A stretch of 64,000 nt of DNA from the NCBI RefSeq assembly GCF_014652935.1, contig NZ_BMZT01000009.1:1-64000 (forward strand). Direction: 5' to 3'. The translations under genes and the position numbers were made by a program. Shown here piece by piece: positions 29,501-40,103 of the stretch. The stretch comes from Luteimonas padinae (GTDB lineage Bacteria; Pseudomonadota; Gammaproteobacteria; Xanthomonadales; Xanthomonadaceae). The notes below the pieces were generated by a model, which saw only the letters and a list, made by a program, of their open reading frames with translations, searched no databases and was not told where the DNA came from. Numbering within the stretch: the stretch's first letter is position 1; every line of letters starts with the position of its first letter.

Positions 29501-29610
29501 CCTGTAGGAGCAGCTACAGCTGCGACCTGCCGCGCCCTGCGACCAGCGACCAGCGACCCGTGCCTTCGCGTTATCGTGGGCGTGGTCGCAGCTGTAGCTG
29601 CTCCTACAGG
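29501..29610. repeat. REP-type long palindrome, copy 2
   Basis: Arms 29501-29527 and 29584-29610 are perfectly complementary over 27 bp and share their sequence with copy 1. The loop is 56 nt and contains GCGACCAGCGACCAGCGACC, a short tandem run. The element fills much of the space between rpmG and the sensor kinase gene. Confidence 0.88.
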
Positions 29611-29692
29611 TTGTACGGGTTGGCTGTACGGGTTGTCGGGGCCTCGAGATCCGGGGCCGACGGGGTTCTCTGGAGTTGTCGGGGGAGGTTGG

Positions 29693-32600
29693 ATGCTGCC
29701 GGGCTGGATCCTGCTGCTGGTGTCGCTGGGCTACGCCGCGCTGCTGTTCGCGGTGGCCTGGTGGGGCGACCGCCATCCGGTGCACATGCGCGCCGGAGGC
29801 AGCTGGCTGCGGCCGCTGGTCTACAGCCTGTCGCTGGCGGTGTACTGCTCGTCGTGGACCTTCTACGGCGCGGTCGGCTCCGCGGCCCGCAACGGCATCG
29901 GCTACTTCGCGATCTACCTCGGCCCGCTGCTGATGCTGGTGTTCGGCTGGCGCATCCTCGAGCGCCTGGCGCTGGTGGCCCAAGGCCAGAGCACGGTGTC
30001 GATCTCCGACTTCATCGCCGCCCGCTACGGCCGCGACCAGCGCCTGGCAGCCCTGGTCAGCCTGATCGCGCTGATCGCGGCGGTGCCCTATCTCGCGCTG
30101 CAGTACAAGGCGGTGACCCTGAGCCTGCACGTGCTGGGCGGGGACGACCGCCTGCTGGCCAGCATCGGCGATCCGGCGCTGTACGTGGCGGTGCTGATGG
30201 CGCTGTTCGCCATCCTTTACGGCACCCGCCAGGTCGATGCCACCGAGCACCGCCCGGGCATGATGCTGGCCATCTCGCTGGAGTCGATGGTCAAGCTGGT
30301 GGCGCTGGTGTCGGTGGGCGTGTTCGCGATGTTCTGGTTCAACGGCCGCGACATCGACCTGGGCGAAGCCACCACCCGCCTGATCCGCGATTCGCCGCCG
30401 GTGGGCTTCATCGGCCAGACGCTGCTGGCCTTCACCGCGATAATCTGCCTGCCGCGGCAGTTCCACGTCGCGGTGGTCGAGTGCATGGACGTCTCGGACA
30501 TCCGTCGGGCGCGCTGGATGTTCAGCAGCTACCTGGCGCTGGTGTCGCTGGCGGTGTTGCCGATCACCGCCGCCGGCATGGCGATGGGCGCCGGCACGCC
30601 CGGCTATTCCGCCGACACCCTGGTGCTGGGCCTGCCGCTGTCCGAAGGCCGCGACCTGCTGGCGCTGTTCGCCTACGTCGGCGGCTTCTCCGCGGCCACC
30701 GGCATGGTCATCGTCTCGAGCGTGGCCCTGGCGACCATGGTCTCCAACGACCTGGTGATGCCGCCGCTGCTCAGGCGCGGCTGGGCCCAACGCAACGACG
30801 GCAACGTCGCCTCGACCGTGCTCTGGATCCGCCGGGTCGCCATCCTGTGCTTCGCGGCCATGGCCTACGGCTACTACCGGGTGAGCGGCAGCGACACCAC
30901 GCTCGCGGCCTTCGGCCTGATGTCGTTCGCGGCGGTGGCGCAGTTCGCGCCGGCGCTGATCGGCGGCCTGTACTGGCGCGGCGCCAGCCGCCAGGGCGTG
31001 GAGGCCGGCCTGCTGCTCGGCTTCGCAATGTGGATCTACACCCTGATGCTGCCCACGCTGACCCAGGCCGGCTGGCTTGACGATGCCTGGATGCTGCACG
31101 GGCCCTTCGGCATCGAGTGGCTGCGCCCGCACGGCCTGTTCGGCCTGTCCGGCTGGGACCCGCTGACCCACGGCACGTTCTGGTCGCTGCTGGTGAACGT
31201 GGGCGCGCTGTTCCTGGTCTCGGCGCGCTGGCGCCCGAGCTTCGAAGAGCGCCTGCGCACCGCGCCCTTCCTCGACCCCTACGCCTCGGCGCAGCTGCTG
31301 CCGGGCAGCGGCGTGCCGCACGACAGCATGCCGCTGGGCGACCTGATGACGCTGGCCGGGCGCATCGTCGGCGAGTCCACCGCGCGCCGCGCCTTCGCCG
31401 ACCACGCCGCCGCCAGCGACCGCGACTTCAATCCCGCCGCCCCGACCGACCGCGCCTGGGCGCAGTTCACCGAGCGCCTGCTCGCCGCCGCCATCGGCGC
31501 GGCCTCGGCGCGGCTGGTGATGACCAGTGCGCTGAAGGGCTCGGGCATGGACGTCGCGCACGTCGTGGCCGTGCTCGACGAGGCCGGCCAGGACCTGCGC
31601 TTCGACCGCGCGATCCTCTCGGCCACGCTCGACAACCTCGACCAGGGCGTCAGCGTGGTCGACCGCGACATGCGCCTGGTGTCCTGGAACCGCCGCTACC
31701 AGGAGATGTACGACTATCCCGAGGGCATGCTCTACGTCGGCCGCCCGGTGGCGGACCTGATCCGCTACAACGCGCGTCGCGGCGAGCTTGGCGGCGGCAA
31801 CCCCGACATCGACGCCGAGATCGACAAGCGCATCGGGTACATGCGGGCCGGCTCGCCGCACGTGTTCGAGCGCGTGCGCTCCACTGGCCAGGTCGTGGAA
31901 ATGCGCGGCCAGCCGCTGCCCGGTGGTGGCTACGTCACCAGCTACAGCGACGTCACCGACTACAAGCGCGTGGAGCGCGAGCTGCGCGAGGTCAACGAGA
32001 CGCTGGAACTGCGCGTGGCCACCCGCACGCGGGAGGCCGAGGCCGCCCAGGCCTCGCGCACGCGCTTCCTGGCCGCGGTCAGCCATGACGTGCTGCAGCC
32101 GCTCAACGCCGCGCGCCTGTTCGCCTCGGCCCTGCGCGAAAGCGATACCGCCGCCGAACAGCACCACCTGGCCGAACGCGTGGACACCTCGCTGCGCGCG
32201 GCCGAGGAGCTGCTGGAAGGCCTGCTGGACGTCTCGCGCCTGGACACCGGCGCGCTGGCACCGCAGCTGTCCGACTTCGACGCCTCCGGACTCCTGGCCG
32301 ACCTCGCCGCGCAGTACGCCCCGTTGGCAGCCGCGCGCGGCATCGACCTGCGCGTGCACGCGCGCACGCTCCCGGTGTGCAGCGACCGACGCCTGCTGCG
32401 TCGCGTACTGCAGAACTTCCTCGCCAATGCGCTGCGCTACACGCGCGAGGGCCGGGTCGTGCTGGCCGCGCGCCCGCGCGGCGGCGAGGTCGAACTGCAG
32501 GTCTGGGACACCGGCCCCGGCATCCCCGAGTACCACCTCAAGCAGATCTTCGACGAGTTCTTCCGCATCGACCAGCCCGGCAGCTGGGACGCCCAGGGCC

Positions 32601-33157
32601 TCGGCCTGGGCCTGTCGATCTGCCAGCGCATCTCCAACGTGCTCGCCCACCCGCTCAACGTGCGCTCGCGCACCGGTCGCGGCAGCATGTTCTCGATCCG
32701 CGCGCCGCGCTCCCGCCATGCCGCCCTGCCGCGCACGCTGCTGTCCGAAGCCGGCGCGGGCATCCCCGACTCGCTCGAGGGCATGCGGGTGCTGTGCGTG
32801 GACAACGACGTCGACATCCTCGCCGGCATGGTGCTGCTGCTGGGGCGCTGGAAAATCGAGGTGCTGCGCGCCACCACGGTCGACGAGGCGCTGTCGAAGA
32901 TGGCGGAGTCACCGGACGTGCTGCTGGTCGACTACCACCTGCACGACCGCCTCGACGGGCTCGACACGCTGGACGCACTGCGCGAGCACGGACCGCGCGT
33001 GCCCGGCGCGCTGGTGACCGCCGACGGCAGCGACCAGGTCAAGCGCGAAGCGCGCGCGCGCGGCTACCGGGTGCTGACCAAGCCGATCAAGCCCGCCTCG
33101 CTGCGGGCGTTCCTGGCGGCGCAGCGCAGCGCCCACGCCGCGGGGCACGTCCCCTGA
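29693..33157 (+). CDS. crbS: CrbS-like sodium:solute symporter-fused hybrid histidine kinase
   Basis: The 1154-residue protein begins with a roughly 13-segment SLC5 (PutP-like) transporter domain (about 1-490), then a linker, a PAS domain with ILSATLDNLDQGVSVVDRDM, a HisKA box with His798 in AVSHDVLQPLNAARL, a HATPase with DTGPGIP and GLGLGLSIC, and a C-terminal receiver with Asp1080 in LLVDYHL and Lys in LTKPIKP. This is the CrbS layout; CrbS with CrbR controls acetate uptake and acs in Vibrio and Pseudomonas. ATG 29693 has GGGGGAGG upstream; the longer frame starts inside the palindrome. Its regulator and acs lie just downstream on the other strand. Confidence 0.9.
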   Translation: MLPGWILLLVSLGYAALLFAVAWWGDRHPVHMRAGGSWLRPLVYSLSLAVYCSSWTFYGAVGSAARNGIGYFAIYLGPLLMLVFGWRILERLALVAQGQSTVSISDFIAARYGRDQRLAALVSLIALIAAVPYLALQYKAVTLSLHVLGGDDRLLASIGDPALYVAVLMALFAILYGTRQVDATEHRPGMMLAISLESMVKLVALVSVGVFAMFWFNGRDIDLGEATTRLIRDSPPVGFIGQTLLAFTAIICLPRQFHVAVVECMDVSDIRRARWMFSSYLALVSLAVLPITAAGMAMGAGTPGYSADTLVLGLPLSEGRDLLALFAYVGGFSAATGMVIVSSVALATMVSNDLVMPPLLRRGWAQRNDGNVASTVLWIRRVAILCFAAMAYGYYRVSGSDTTLAAFGLMSFAAVAQFAPALIGGLYWRGASRQGVEAGLLLGFAMWIYTLMLPTLTQAGWLDDAWMLHGPFGIEWLRPHGLFGLSGWDPLTHGTFWSLLVNVGALFLVSARWRPSFEERLRTAPFLDPYASAQLLPGSGVPHDSMPLGDLMTLAGRIVGESTARRAFADHAAASDRDFNPAAPTDRAWAQFTERLLAAAIGAASARLVMTSALKGSGMDVAHVVAVLDEAGQDLRFDRAILSATLDNLDQGVSVVDRDMRLVSWNRRYQEMYDYPEGMLYVGRPVADLIRYNARRGELGGGNPDIDAEIDKRIGYMRAGSPHVFERVRSTGQVVEMRGQPLPGGGYVTSYSDVTDYKRVERELREVNETLELRVATRTREAEAAQASRTRFLAAVSHDVLQPLNAARLFASALRESDTAAEQHHLAERVDTSLRAAEELLEGLLDVSRLDTGALAPQLSDFDASGLLADLAAQYAPLAAARGIDLRVHARTLPVCSDRRLLRRVLQNFLANALRYTREGRVVLAARPRGGEVELQVWDTGPGIPEYHLKQIFDEFFRIDQPGSWDAQGLGLGLSICQRISNVLAHPLNVRSRTGRGSMFSIRAPRSRHAALPRTLLSEAGAGIPDSLEGMRVLCVDNDVDILAGMVLLLGRWKIEVLRATTVDEALSKMAESPDVLLVDYHLHDRLDGLDTLDALREHGPRVPGALVTADGSDQVKREARARGYRVLTKPIKPASLRAFLAAQRSAHAAGHVP

Positions 33158-33248
33158 CACTGGCCTGCGGCGCGGGGAAGGCGCGCGGCGCGGTCACATC
33201 CGCGGCGGTCGATGCATCCGGATAGAACGGATGGCAAACGGGGCGGGC

Positions 33249-33410
33249 ATGATGTGCGCCCCCGGGGGAACGGCCGCAGCGCATCGCCTCAGCGGAACAC
33301 AGGAGGCGGGATGGACGCGTTTCTCAACACACTTCCCGACGCTGGTCGCGCACGACGCCGGATCCAACACCTGGAACGTCGTGCCCGAGCGCGACTACGA
33401 ACACCTCTGA
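33249..33410 (+). pseudogene. possible small ORF or frame-disrupted remnant between crbS and crbR
   Basis: The 346-bp gap 33158-33503 has no clear gene. One frame from ATG 33249 gives 53 residues ending FSTHFPTLVAHDAGSNTWN...DYEHL. A much better start (AGGAGG, ATG 33311) opens a different frame as MDAFLNT and would need a frameshift to reach the same protein-like tail. This may be a broken small gene or chance; I cannot decide. Confidence 0.2.
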
Positions 33411-33503
33411 TCCGAACGCACAAGACCCGACTGGTGACCCACCGATGGAATTCGCCCTGTTCGCTGGCGGTGATGCAGCACGCCGCCGACAGGAAGGCTG
33501 AGC

Positions 33504-34172
33504 TCAGTCGGGCTCGTCGGGCTGCGGCGCCAGCGCACCCGGCTCCAGCGCGAGCTTGCCGGCGATCAGCACCGCCTGGGTGCGGTTGCTGGCCCCCAGC
33601 TTGCGCAGGATCGCGGTCATGTGGGCCTTGACCGTGGCCTCCGACACCTTCAGCTCGAAGGCGATCTGCTTGTTCAACAGGCCCTCGCCCAGCATCTGCA
33701 GGACGCGGAACTGCTGCGGCGTCAGGCCGGCCACGCGCTGCGCGGCGTCGTGCTCGTCGGCCGCCGCCGCGGGCGCGGCCAGGGCCGCCGCCGGTGCCCA
33801 GCGGTCGCCTTCGAGCACCTGGCCCAGGGCTTGGCCGAGGGTGGCCGAATCCACCGATTTGGGAATGAAGCCCATCGCGCCATGATCGAGCGCGCGGCGC
33901 ATCACCGCCGCCTCCTCGCGCGCCGACACCACCACCACGGGCAGCTCCGGATGGTGCGCGCGCAGGTGCACCAGGGCGCTGAAGCCATGGGCTCCCGGCA
34001 TGTTGAGGTCCAGCAGCAGCAGGTCGGCGTCGGGTTCGGATTCGACCAGCGCGTAGAGCTTCTCGACGCTGTCGGCCTCCTTCAGCGTGGCCCCCGGCAG
34101 CACGCGTGCGACCGCCCCCCGCAGCGCTTCGCGGAACAGGGGGTGGTCGTCGGCAATCAGCAGGGTGGCCAC
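33504..34172 (-). CDS. crbR: CrbR-like LuxR-family response regulator
   Basis: The 222-residue protein has a receiver domain with acidic pocket IADDHP and phosphorylation site Asp55 in LLLLDLNMPG. A Pro/Ala linker leads to a LuxR-type HTH at about 150-215: GLTPQQFRVLQMLGEGLLNKQIAFELKVSEATVKAHMTAILRKLGASNRTQAV. The neighbours make it the partner of the CrbS-like kinase and an activator of acs, whose gene begins the same minus-strand group: acs stops 4 bp before... the crbR gene lies 6 bp downstream of the acs stop, so acs and crbR are probably cotranscribed. Confidence 0.88.
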   Translation of the reverse strand: MATLLIADDHPLFREALRGAVARVLPGATLKEADSVEKLYALVESEPDADLLLLDLNMPGAHGFSALVHLRAHHPELPVVVVSAREEAAVMRRALDHGAMGFIPKSVDSATLGQALGQVLEGDRWAPAAALAAPAAAADEHDAAQRVAGLTPQQFRVLQMLGEGLLNKQIAFELKVSEATVKAHMTAILRKLGASNRTQAVLIAGKLALEPGALAPQPDEPD

Positions 34173-34178
34173 GTGCGT

Positions 34179-36122
<1,944 letters not shown>

Positions 36123-36186
36123 GGCTGCTCACCTTCCAGGAACGGAAACACCCCAAGTTTGCCGCATTGCAACGAAGCCGCGTTTT

Positions 36187-36200
36187 TAGACCTTCGTCTA
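36187..36200. promoter_or_regulatory. TAGAC...GTCTA palindrome between acs and the peptide cassette
   Basis: tagaccttcgtcta is palindromic over TAGAC/GTCTA with a 4-base centre. A better version, tagaccttggtcta (TAGACC/GGTCTA), stands at 40101-40114 before the DUF294 gene. Both flank acetate-related genes, so a CrbR-type binding site is a reasonable inference. Confidence 0.5.
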
Positions 36201-36285
36201 CCCTTTTGCGCGCCGCAGAGGGTAACGTTCGGCGCTCGGTGGCTAGAAGCCTCCGAAGGATATTCGACGGACATGGAGGCGTCCC

Positions 36286-37107
36286 TTGCAGATGGACCTG
36301 TTGCAGCAATTCGCCGATCGACTCGACTCCGCGTTCGACGCCTCGGGCGTGGACGCCATCGAGGGCAGCGCCGGGGCGCTGGCAGAACTGGCGGCCTCGC
36401 CGGTGATCCCCGCGGCGGTGGCGACGGAGCTCGCCATCCTCGAGCGCGACGGCAATACGAGCGCGGCACAGTGGAACGGCGCCGAACTGGTCCTGGCGGC
36501 CCGCTCACGCTGGCTGCTCGCCGTCTCCTTCTACCGCAACCGCATCGAGAGCACGGTCACCAGCGTTCCGAACGTCGGGCTGGTCAGCCTGCTGTCCGGG
36601 GAAGCGGAAATGACGCTGTTCGACCTCCCCCGCGGATTCGACCCGGACCGCTTCGACCGCCAGGCACGGCTGGGTAGTGCAAGCAGCCACGCACTGGGGG
36701 ACGCGCCGCTCCTGGTCGACGGTCGACGCCACGCGGTCAGGATGAAGGTCGCGCGGCCCAGCGTCGTGCTGCGCCTGTTCTCCAGCCACATTTCCGATTT
36801 CCAGTGGCGCTTCGACGCGGGCACCGGCAAGCCGCTGGACATGTCCGTGGCGCAGCAGTCGGACACCGAGCTGGAGTCGATGATGCAGATGGTCGCGGCC
36901 CTGGGCACTCCGAATGCCACGCAGCTGCTCGAGTCACTGTGCGGGCACCGCAACCATACGATCCGCTGGAAGGCGATCCAGCTGCTCGCCAGGCGTGACC
37001 GCGATGCCGCCATCGAGCGCCTGCACCACGCGACCGGTGACCCGCATCCGGAAATCCGCCATGCCGCCACGACCACCCTGGCGCGGCTCGAAGGAGAACC
37101 CGCCTGA
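36286..37107 (+). CDS. uncharacterised cupin-like/HEAT-repeat protein, peptide cassette gene A
   Basis: I do not recognise a named family. The 273-residue protein has a helical start (1-55), a beta-rich central part (65-175: RSRWLLAVSFYRN, NVGLVSLLSGEAEMTLFDL, RHAVRMKVARPSVVLRLFSS) and two HEAT-like helical repeats at the end (IRWKAIQLLARRDRDAAIERLHH; IRHAATTTLARLE). Its layout parallels gene B, but it lacks the histidine cluster seen there, so it may be a non-catalytic partner. The TTG at 36286 is spaced 6 bases from GGAGG; ATG 36292 is the alternative. Its TGA overlaps gene B's ATG by one base. Confidence 0.6.
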   Translation: MQMDLLQQFADRLDSAFDASGVDAIEGSAGALAELAASPVIPAAVATELAILERDGNTSAAQWNGAELVLAARSRWLLAVSFYRNRIESTVTSVPNVGLVSLLSGEAEMTLFDLPRGFDPDRFDRQARLGSASSHALGDAPLLVDGRRHAVRMKVARPSVVLRLFSSHISDFQWRFDAGTGKPLDMSVAQQSDTELESMMQMVAALGTPNATQLLESLCGHRNHTIRWKAIQLLARRDRDAAIERLHHATGDPHPEIRHAATTTLARLEGEPA

Positions 37108-38003
37108 TGGCCGAAACCATCCACCTTGACCCCGCGGCATCGCCGGCCACCGTCGAGGAAGTCGTCGACTACGTCCACCGCAACGTCGCGCCGCGCGATT
37201 TCGACGCGCTGGTGTCGGCGGCACCCCTGCTGCAGCGCCTCGCGCTGGACACCGCCCTCGTGCACGCGCGGGTGGAGAAGGCGCTCGTGGACATGATCGA
37301 CGGCCGGCGGACCTGCTTCTATACGCCCCAGTCCTTCGTGATCGCGAGCGTCGGCAGCATCCTGCTCCGCGGCAACCTGTGGTGCCCGACGGGCCCGCGC
37401 CGCGGCGTGCGTTCGCCGCGGGACGCGATCTTCTCCTACTACATGGCGCACGACCACAACTACCACTTCCTGACCGTGGGCCAGTTCGGGCCGGGCTACC
37501 TGACGGAGATCTACGAGACCGATCCGCTCGCGCACGACGGCAGGCCCGGGACGACCATCGACATCACGCTGCTGGAAGAGACGGCGCTGCCGACCGGCAA
37601 GGTCATGGCCTACCGCGCACACCGCGACATCCACGTGCAGCTGCCGCCGGACAGCCTCTCGGTGTCGCTGAACCTGATGGTGCGCGACATGCGGAGCGAT
37701 ACGCAGGAGCAGTACGCGTTCGATATCGGCGAGTGCCGCAGCCGGGCCGTGATCACCGGCTATCCCGACGCCTCGCCGGTCAGCGTGCAGGCCAGCCTCG
37801 TGGAGCTGGCCGGGCATCTCCCGGACGCCGGGATCCAGGGCCTGCTCCATGACCTGTGCGGGGCCGACCACATCGCGCCCCGCGTGCGGCGGCACGCCGT
37901 GGAATCCCTGCGCGCTTCCGCGTGGACCGACGAAGACGGGTTGCTGCGCCTGGCACGACGGATCCCCGACTCCAGGCAGTGGGAAGCCAGGCTGCTGGAT
38001 TGA
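37107..38003 (+). CDS. uncharacterised cupin-like protein with histidine cluster, peptide cassette gene B
   Basis: No named family is recognised. The 298-residue protein has helices (1-65), then a beta-rich core with MAHDHNYHFLTVGQFGPGYLTEIYE (His115, His117, His120, Glu134, Glu137) and KVMAYRAHRDIHVQLPPDSLSVSLNL (His172, His176). It ends with HEAT-like helices (RVRRHAVESLRASAWTDEDG). The HxH...E...H spacing suggests a metal-binding double-stranded beta-helix such as a cupin oxygenase. Its partner gene A overlaps it, and the 35-residue peptide gene starts 67 bp after it. It may be the enzyme that modifies that peptide; this is inference. Confidence 0.6.
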   Translation: MAETIHLDPAASPATVEEVVDYVHRNVAPRDFDALVSAAPLLQRLALDTALVHARVEKALVDMIDGRRTCFYTPQSFVIASVGSILLRGNLWCPTGPRRGVRSPRDAIFSYYMAHDHNYHFLTVGQFGPGYLTEIYETDPLAHDGRPGTTIDITLLEETALPTGKVMAYRAHRDIHVQLPPDSLSVSLNLMVRDMRSDTQEQYAFDIGECRSRAVITGYPDASPVSVQASLVELAGHLPDAGIQGLLHDLCGADHIAPRVRRHAVESLRASAWTDEDGLLRLARRIPDSRQWEARLLD

Positions 38004-38070
38004 TCGCGACGCCAGCCGGGTGGCGTCGCACATCCCAACGACCCGGCAAACACACAAGGAGATACAACCG

Positions 38071-38178
38071 ATGGACATCATGGACCTGCAGACCGAAGTG
38101 ATCCCCGCCGGCTGCAACGATGCGGCGATCCACCCGTGGGTCTTCGTGCCGATCTTCGTCTTCATCCCCGCGAACTGA
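38071..38178 (+). CDS. 35-residue candidate precursor peptide
   Basis: The ORF encodes MDIMDLQTEVIPAGCNDAA followed by IHPWVFVPIFVFIPAN. It has a strong AAGGAG site 9 bases before ATG 38071 and its own downstream hairpin, so it looks expressed. The N-terminal half is acidic and leader-like; the C-terminal half has one Cys, one Trp and a repeated aromatic V/I-F-V/I-P pattern. It lies between two uncharacterised enzyme-like genes and an ABC transporter pair, the usual place for a ribosomally made, modified peptide. No known RiPP class fits: there is no GG leader site, no Ser/Thr-rich core and no lasso pattern. Confidence 0.6.
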   Translation: MDIMDLQTEVIPAGCNDAAIHPWVFVPIFVFIPAN

Positions 38179-38186
38179 TCGCGGGT

Positions 38187-38213
38187 CGCCCGCCGTCCTT
38201 CCGGCGGCGGGCG
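38187..38213 (+). terminator. hairpin after the precursor peptide gene
   Basis: CGCCCGCCG and CGGCGGGCG form a 9-bp perfect stem around a 9-nt loop, 9 bases after the peptide stop and 14 bases before the permease start. There is no T-run. Partial termination or mRNA stabilisation here would give more peptide transcript than transporter transcript. Confidence 0.5.
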
Positions 38214-38226
38214 CCACTGCCCGGGC

Positions 38227-39339
38227 ATGCTGGACACGCTGTTCAACCACCGAAGGGCCAACGGCGCGGACATCGTCCGCCTGCCGGTCCGGGATGCATG
38301 GGAGGCCACGCTGGCCCTCGCGGGCGGCGCCGCGCTGGCACTCGTGCTCGCCTACGCCGCCTCGGCGGCAGGCCGCTGGCACCCACTCGCACCGGCCCTG
38401 CTGCTCGCCGTTGCGGGCACGTGGCACGGCACCCGGCTCGGCATCTCGCTGCCGCGGCGGCTGGCGGACGTCGTCTTCGCGCGCTGGATCAGGATCCTTC
38501 CCCTGGACGATGGGATCGCGCTCGCGCAGTGGCGGCGACGGTCGGCGCTTGCCGTGGCGGTCCACGCGCTGCCGTCGGTCGCGGTCGTCGGCGCCGCCGC
38601 CGCGATCGCCGGCCTGCCGCCCACGCAACTCGCCGCCGTCGCACCGCTGTCCTGGTCCACCGCCTGCGCAACGGCGCTGGTCGTCCTGGCGCTCAATCCG
38701 TGGCAACACGCAGGGCGCAGGACGCGGCCTGGAAGGCGCCGGGACCGGCTTCCCGGCCTGCAACTGCTCGAACCCGCCCGCGCACGCCATCTCGGGGCCT
38801 GGCAGGCGCGGCGGAAATGGACGCCATGGACGGGCCTCGTGTTCGCCGCCGGCGCGACGGGTCTCATGGCCGCGGCCCTGGCCGTGGCGAATGCGCGCCA
38901 ACTGGCCTGGCCGGTCCTGGCGACGGCGCTGCTCGTCTCCGTCGCCTTCTTCAACACCTCGCTCGACGGCCGCGTGCTGGCATCGCCGGTCGCGAGGCTG
39001 CTGCCGCTGTCCGGGCCGCAGCGCGTGCGGGTCCTGGTGCACCCGCCCGCACTGGCGTCGCTGGGGCTCCTGCTGGTGGGCGCCTGCAGCCTTGCGTCCA
39101 TCGGCCAGCTGCCGCGGACCCCGATGCCCTGGCTGGCGCTTGGGCTGGCCTGGCTGGCGCTGTGCATGGCCCGCACCGCGGCCTGCCTCGCGGGGTGCGG
39201 CCGCCTCCGGACCGATCTCGAATACATGGCGCTGGTGCTCGGCCTCGCGATGGCGGTCCAGGGCGCGGGCCCGGTCGGCCTGGGCGCGGGGGTGGCGGCC
39301 ACCGCCGCGCTGCTCGTCCGCAGGGCCGCGCGCGCATGA
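38227..39339 (+). CDS. ABC transporter permease-like membrane protein of the peptide cassette
   Basis: The 370-residue protein is very hydrophobic, with about eight to ten membrane segments (for example ATLALAGGAALALVLAYAA, WTGLVFAAGATGLMAAALAV, ALGLAWLALCMARTAACLA) and a basic loop GRRTRPGRRRDRL. No permease family is obvious, but its stop overlaps the ABC ATPase start (ATGA), which makes it the partner of that ATPase. It probably forms the membrane channel exporting, or giving immunity to, the cassette's peptide. The ATG at 38227 has no strong ribosome binding site. Confidence 0.65.
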   Translation: MLDTLFNHRRANGADIVRLPVRDAWEATLALAGGAALALVLAYAASAAGRWHPLAPALLLAVAGTWHGTRLGISLPRRLADVVFARWIRILPLDDGIALAQWRRRSALAVAVHALPSVAVVGAAAAIAGLPPTQLAAVAPLSWSTACATALVVLALNPWQHAGRRTRPGRRRDRLPGLQLLEPARARHLGAWQARRKWTPWTGLVFAAGATGLMAAALAVANARQLAWPVLATALLVSVAFFNTSLDGRVLASPVARLLPLSGPQRVRVLVHPPALASLGLLLVGACSLASIGQLPRTPMPWLALGLAWLALCMARTAACLAGCGRLRTDLEYMALVLGLAMAVQGAGPVGLGAGVAATAALLVRRAARA

Positions 39340-40103
39340 GCGCCGACGCCGCCCTGCTTTCGGTCCACGGCCTGTCGTTCCACTACGGCGCGACGCGCGT
39401 GCTCGACGGCGTCGCGCTCGACGTCGATCCCGGCGAGTGGGTCTGCCTGTACGGACCCAATGGCGCGGGCAAGTCCACCCTGCTGCATTGCATCGTGGGC
39501 CTGGCACACCCGGACCCGGGCGCACGGGTGCTGCATGCGGGCCGTGCGCTTGAAGACGATCCGGTCGCGGTCCGCCGCGCCACGCACTTCGCCGTGGGAC
39601 CGGACGACGTCCCGGGCGAGCTTTCGCCCGCGCAGTACCTGGAGCTGGTCGCGTCCGCCCACGGCGTCGTCGGCCCCGGCCGCGTCGCATCCGGACTGAT
39701 CGAAGGCTTCGCCCTTGGCCCGCACATGCACAAGCGCCTGTCCCGCTGCTCGCTCGGCACCCGGCAGAAGGCCGCCATCGTCGCCGCCTTCGTCGGCCAG
39801 CCGTCGCTCGTGGTCCTGGACGAGCCGTTCAACGGCCTCGACGCGGAGAGCCTCATGGCGGCCAAGCGCATCTTCAGCGACTTCGCGCGCACCGGTGCCA
39901 TCCTGATGGCCAGCCACGGCATCGAGATCGTCGCCGAGTGGTGCAGCCGGATCGACCATCTGGCCGGCGGCCGCATCCGCGATCGCATCGACCTGGTCGA
40001 CTGGCGTGCGCGGGGACGGTCCGTGCGCGCGCTGGAAGAACAGCTGCTGCCGCGGCGGGAGCTTGGCGCCGACGCGCAGACGACGCTGCGCGGCACGGTT
40101 TAG
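39336..40103 (+). CDS. ABC transporter ATP-binding protein of the peptide cassette
   Basis: The 255-residue ATPase has Walker A YGPNGAGKSTLLHC (about 40-50), a degenerate signature LSRCSLGTRQKAAIV, Walker B LVVLDEPFNGLD and the switch histidine in MASHGIEIV. It resembles the ATPases of bacteriocin/antibiotic export and immunity systems. Its ATG overlaps the permease stop by 4 bp. Its TAG stop (40101-40103) is also the first three bases of the TAGACC palindrome, so the cassette ends exactly at the edge of the acetate-type operator. Confidence 0.88.
   Translation: MSADAALLSVHGLSFHYGATRVLDGVALDVDPGEWVCLYGPNGAGKSTLLHCIVGLAHPDPGARVLHAGRALEDDPVAVRRATHFAVGPDDVPGELSPAQYLELVASAHGVVGPGRVASGLIEGFALGPHMHKRLSRCSLGTRQKAAIVAAFVGQPSLVVLDEPFNGLDAESLMAAKRIFSDFARTGAILMASHGIEIVAEWCSRIDHLAGGRIRDRIDLVDWRARGRSVRALEEQLLPRRELGADAQTTLRGTV

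Noticed and set aside
28682-29610. CRISPR-like repeats
   Set aside because: Only two palindromic elements of about 100 bp with unequal loops; no regular spacers and no cas genes.
29399-32719. 1106-codon open frame antisense to the CrbS-like gene
   Set aside because: Its translation is a Gly/Ala/His/Arg-rich, domain-free sequence typical of the antisense of high-GC coding DNA; the sense frame has full symporter and kinase motifs.
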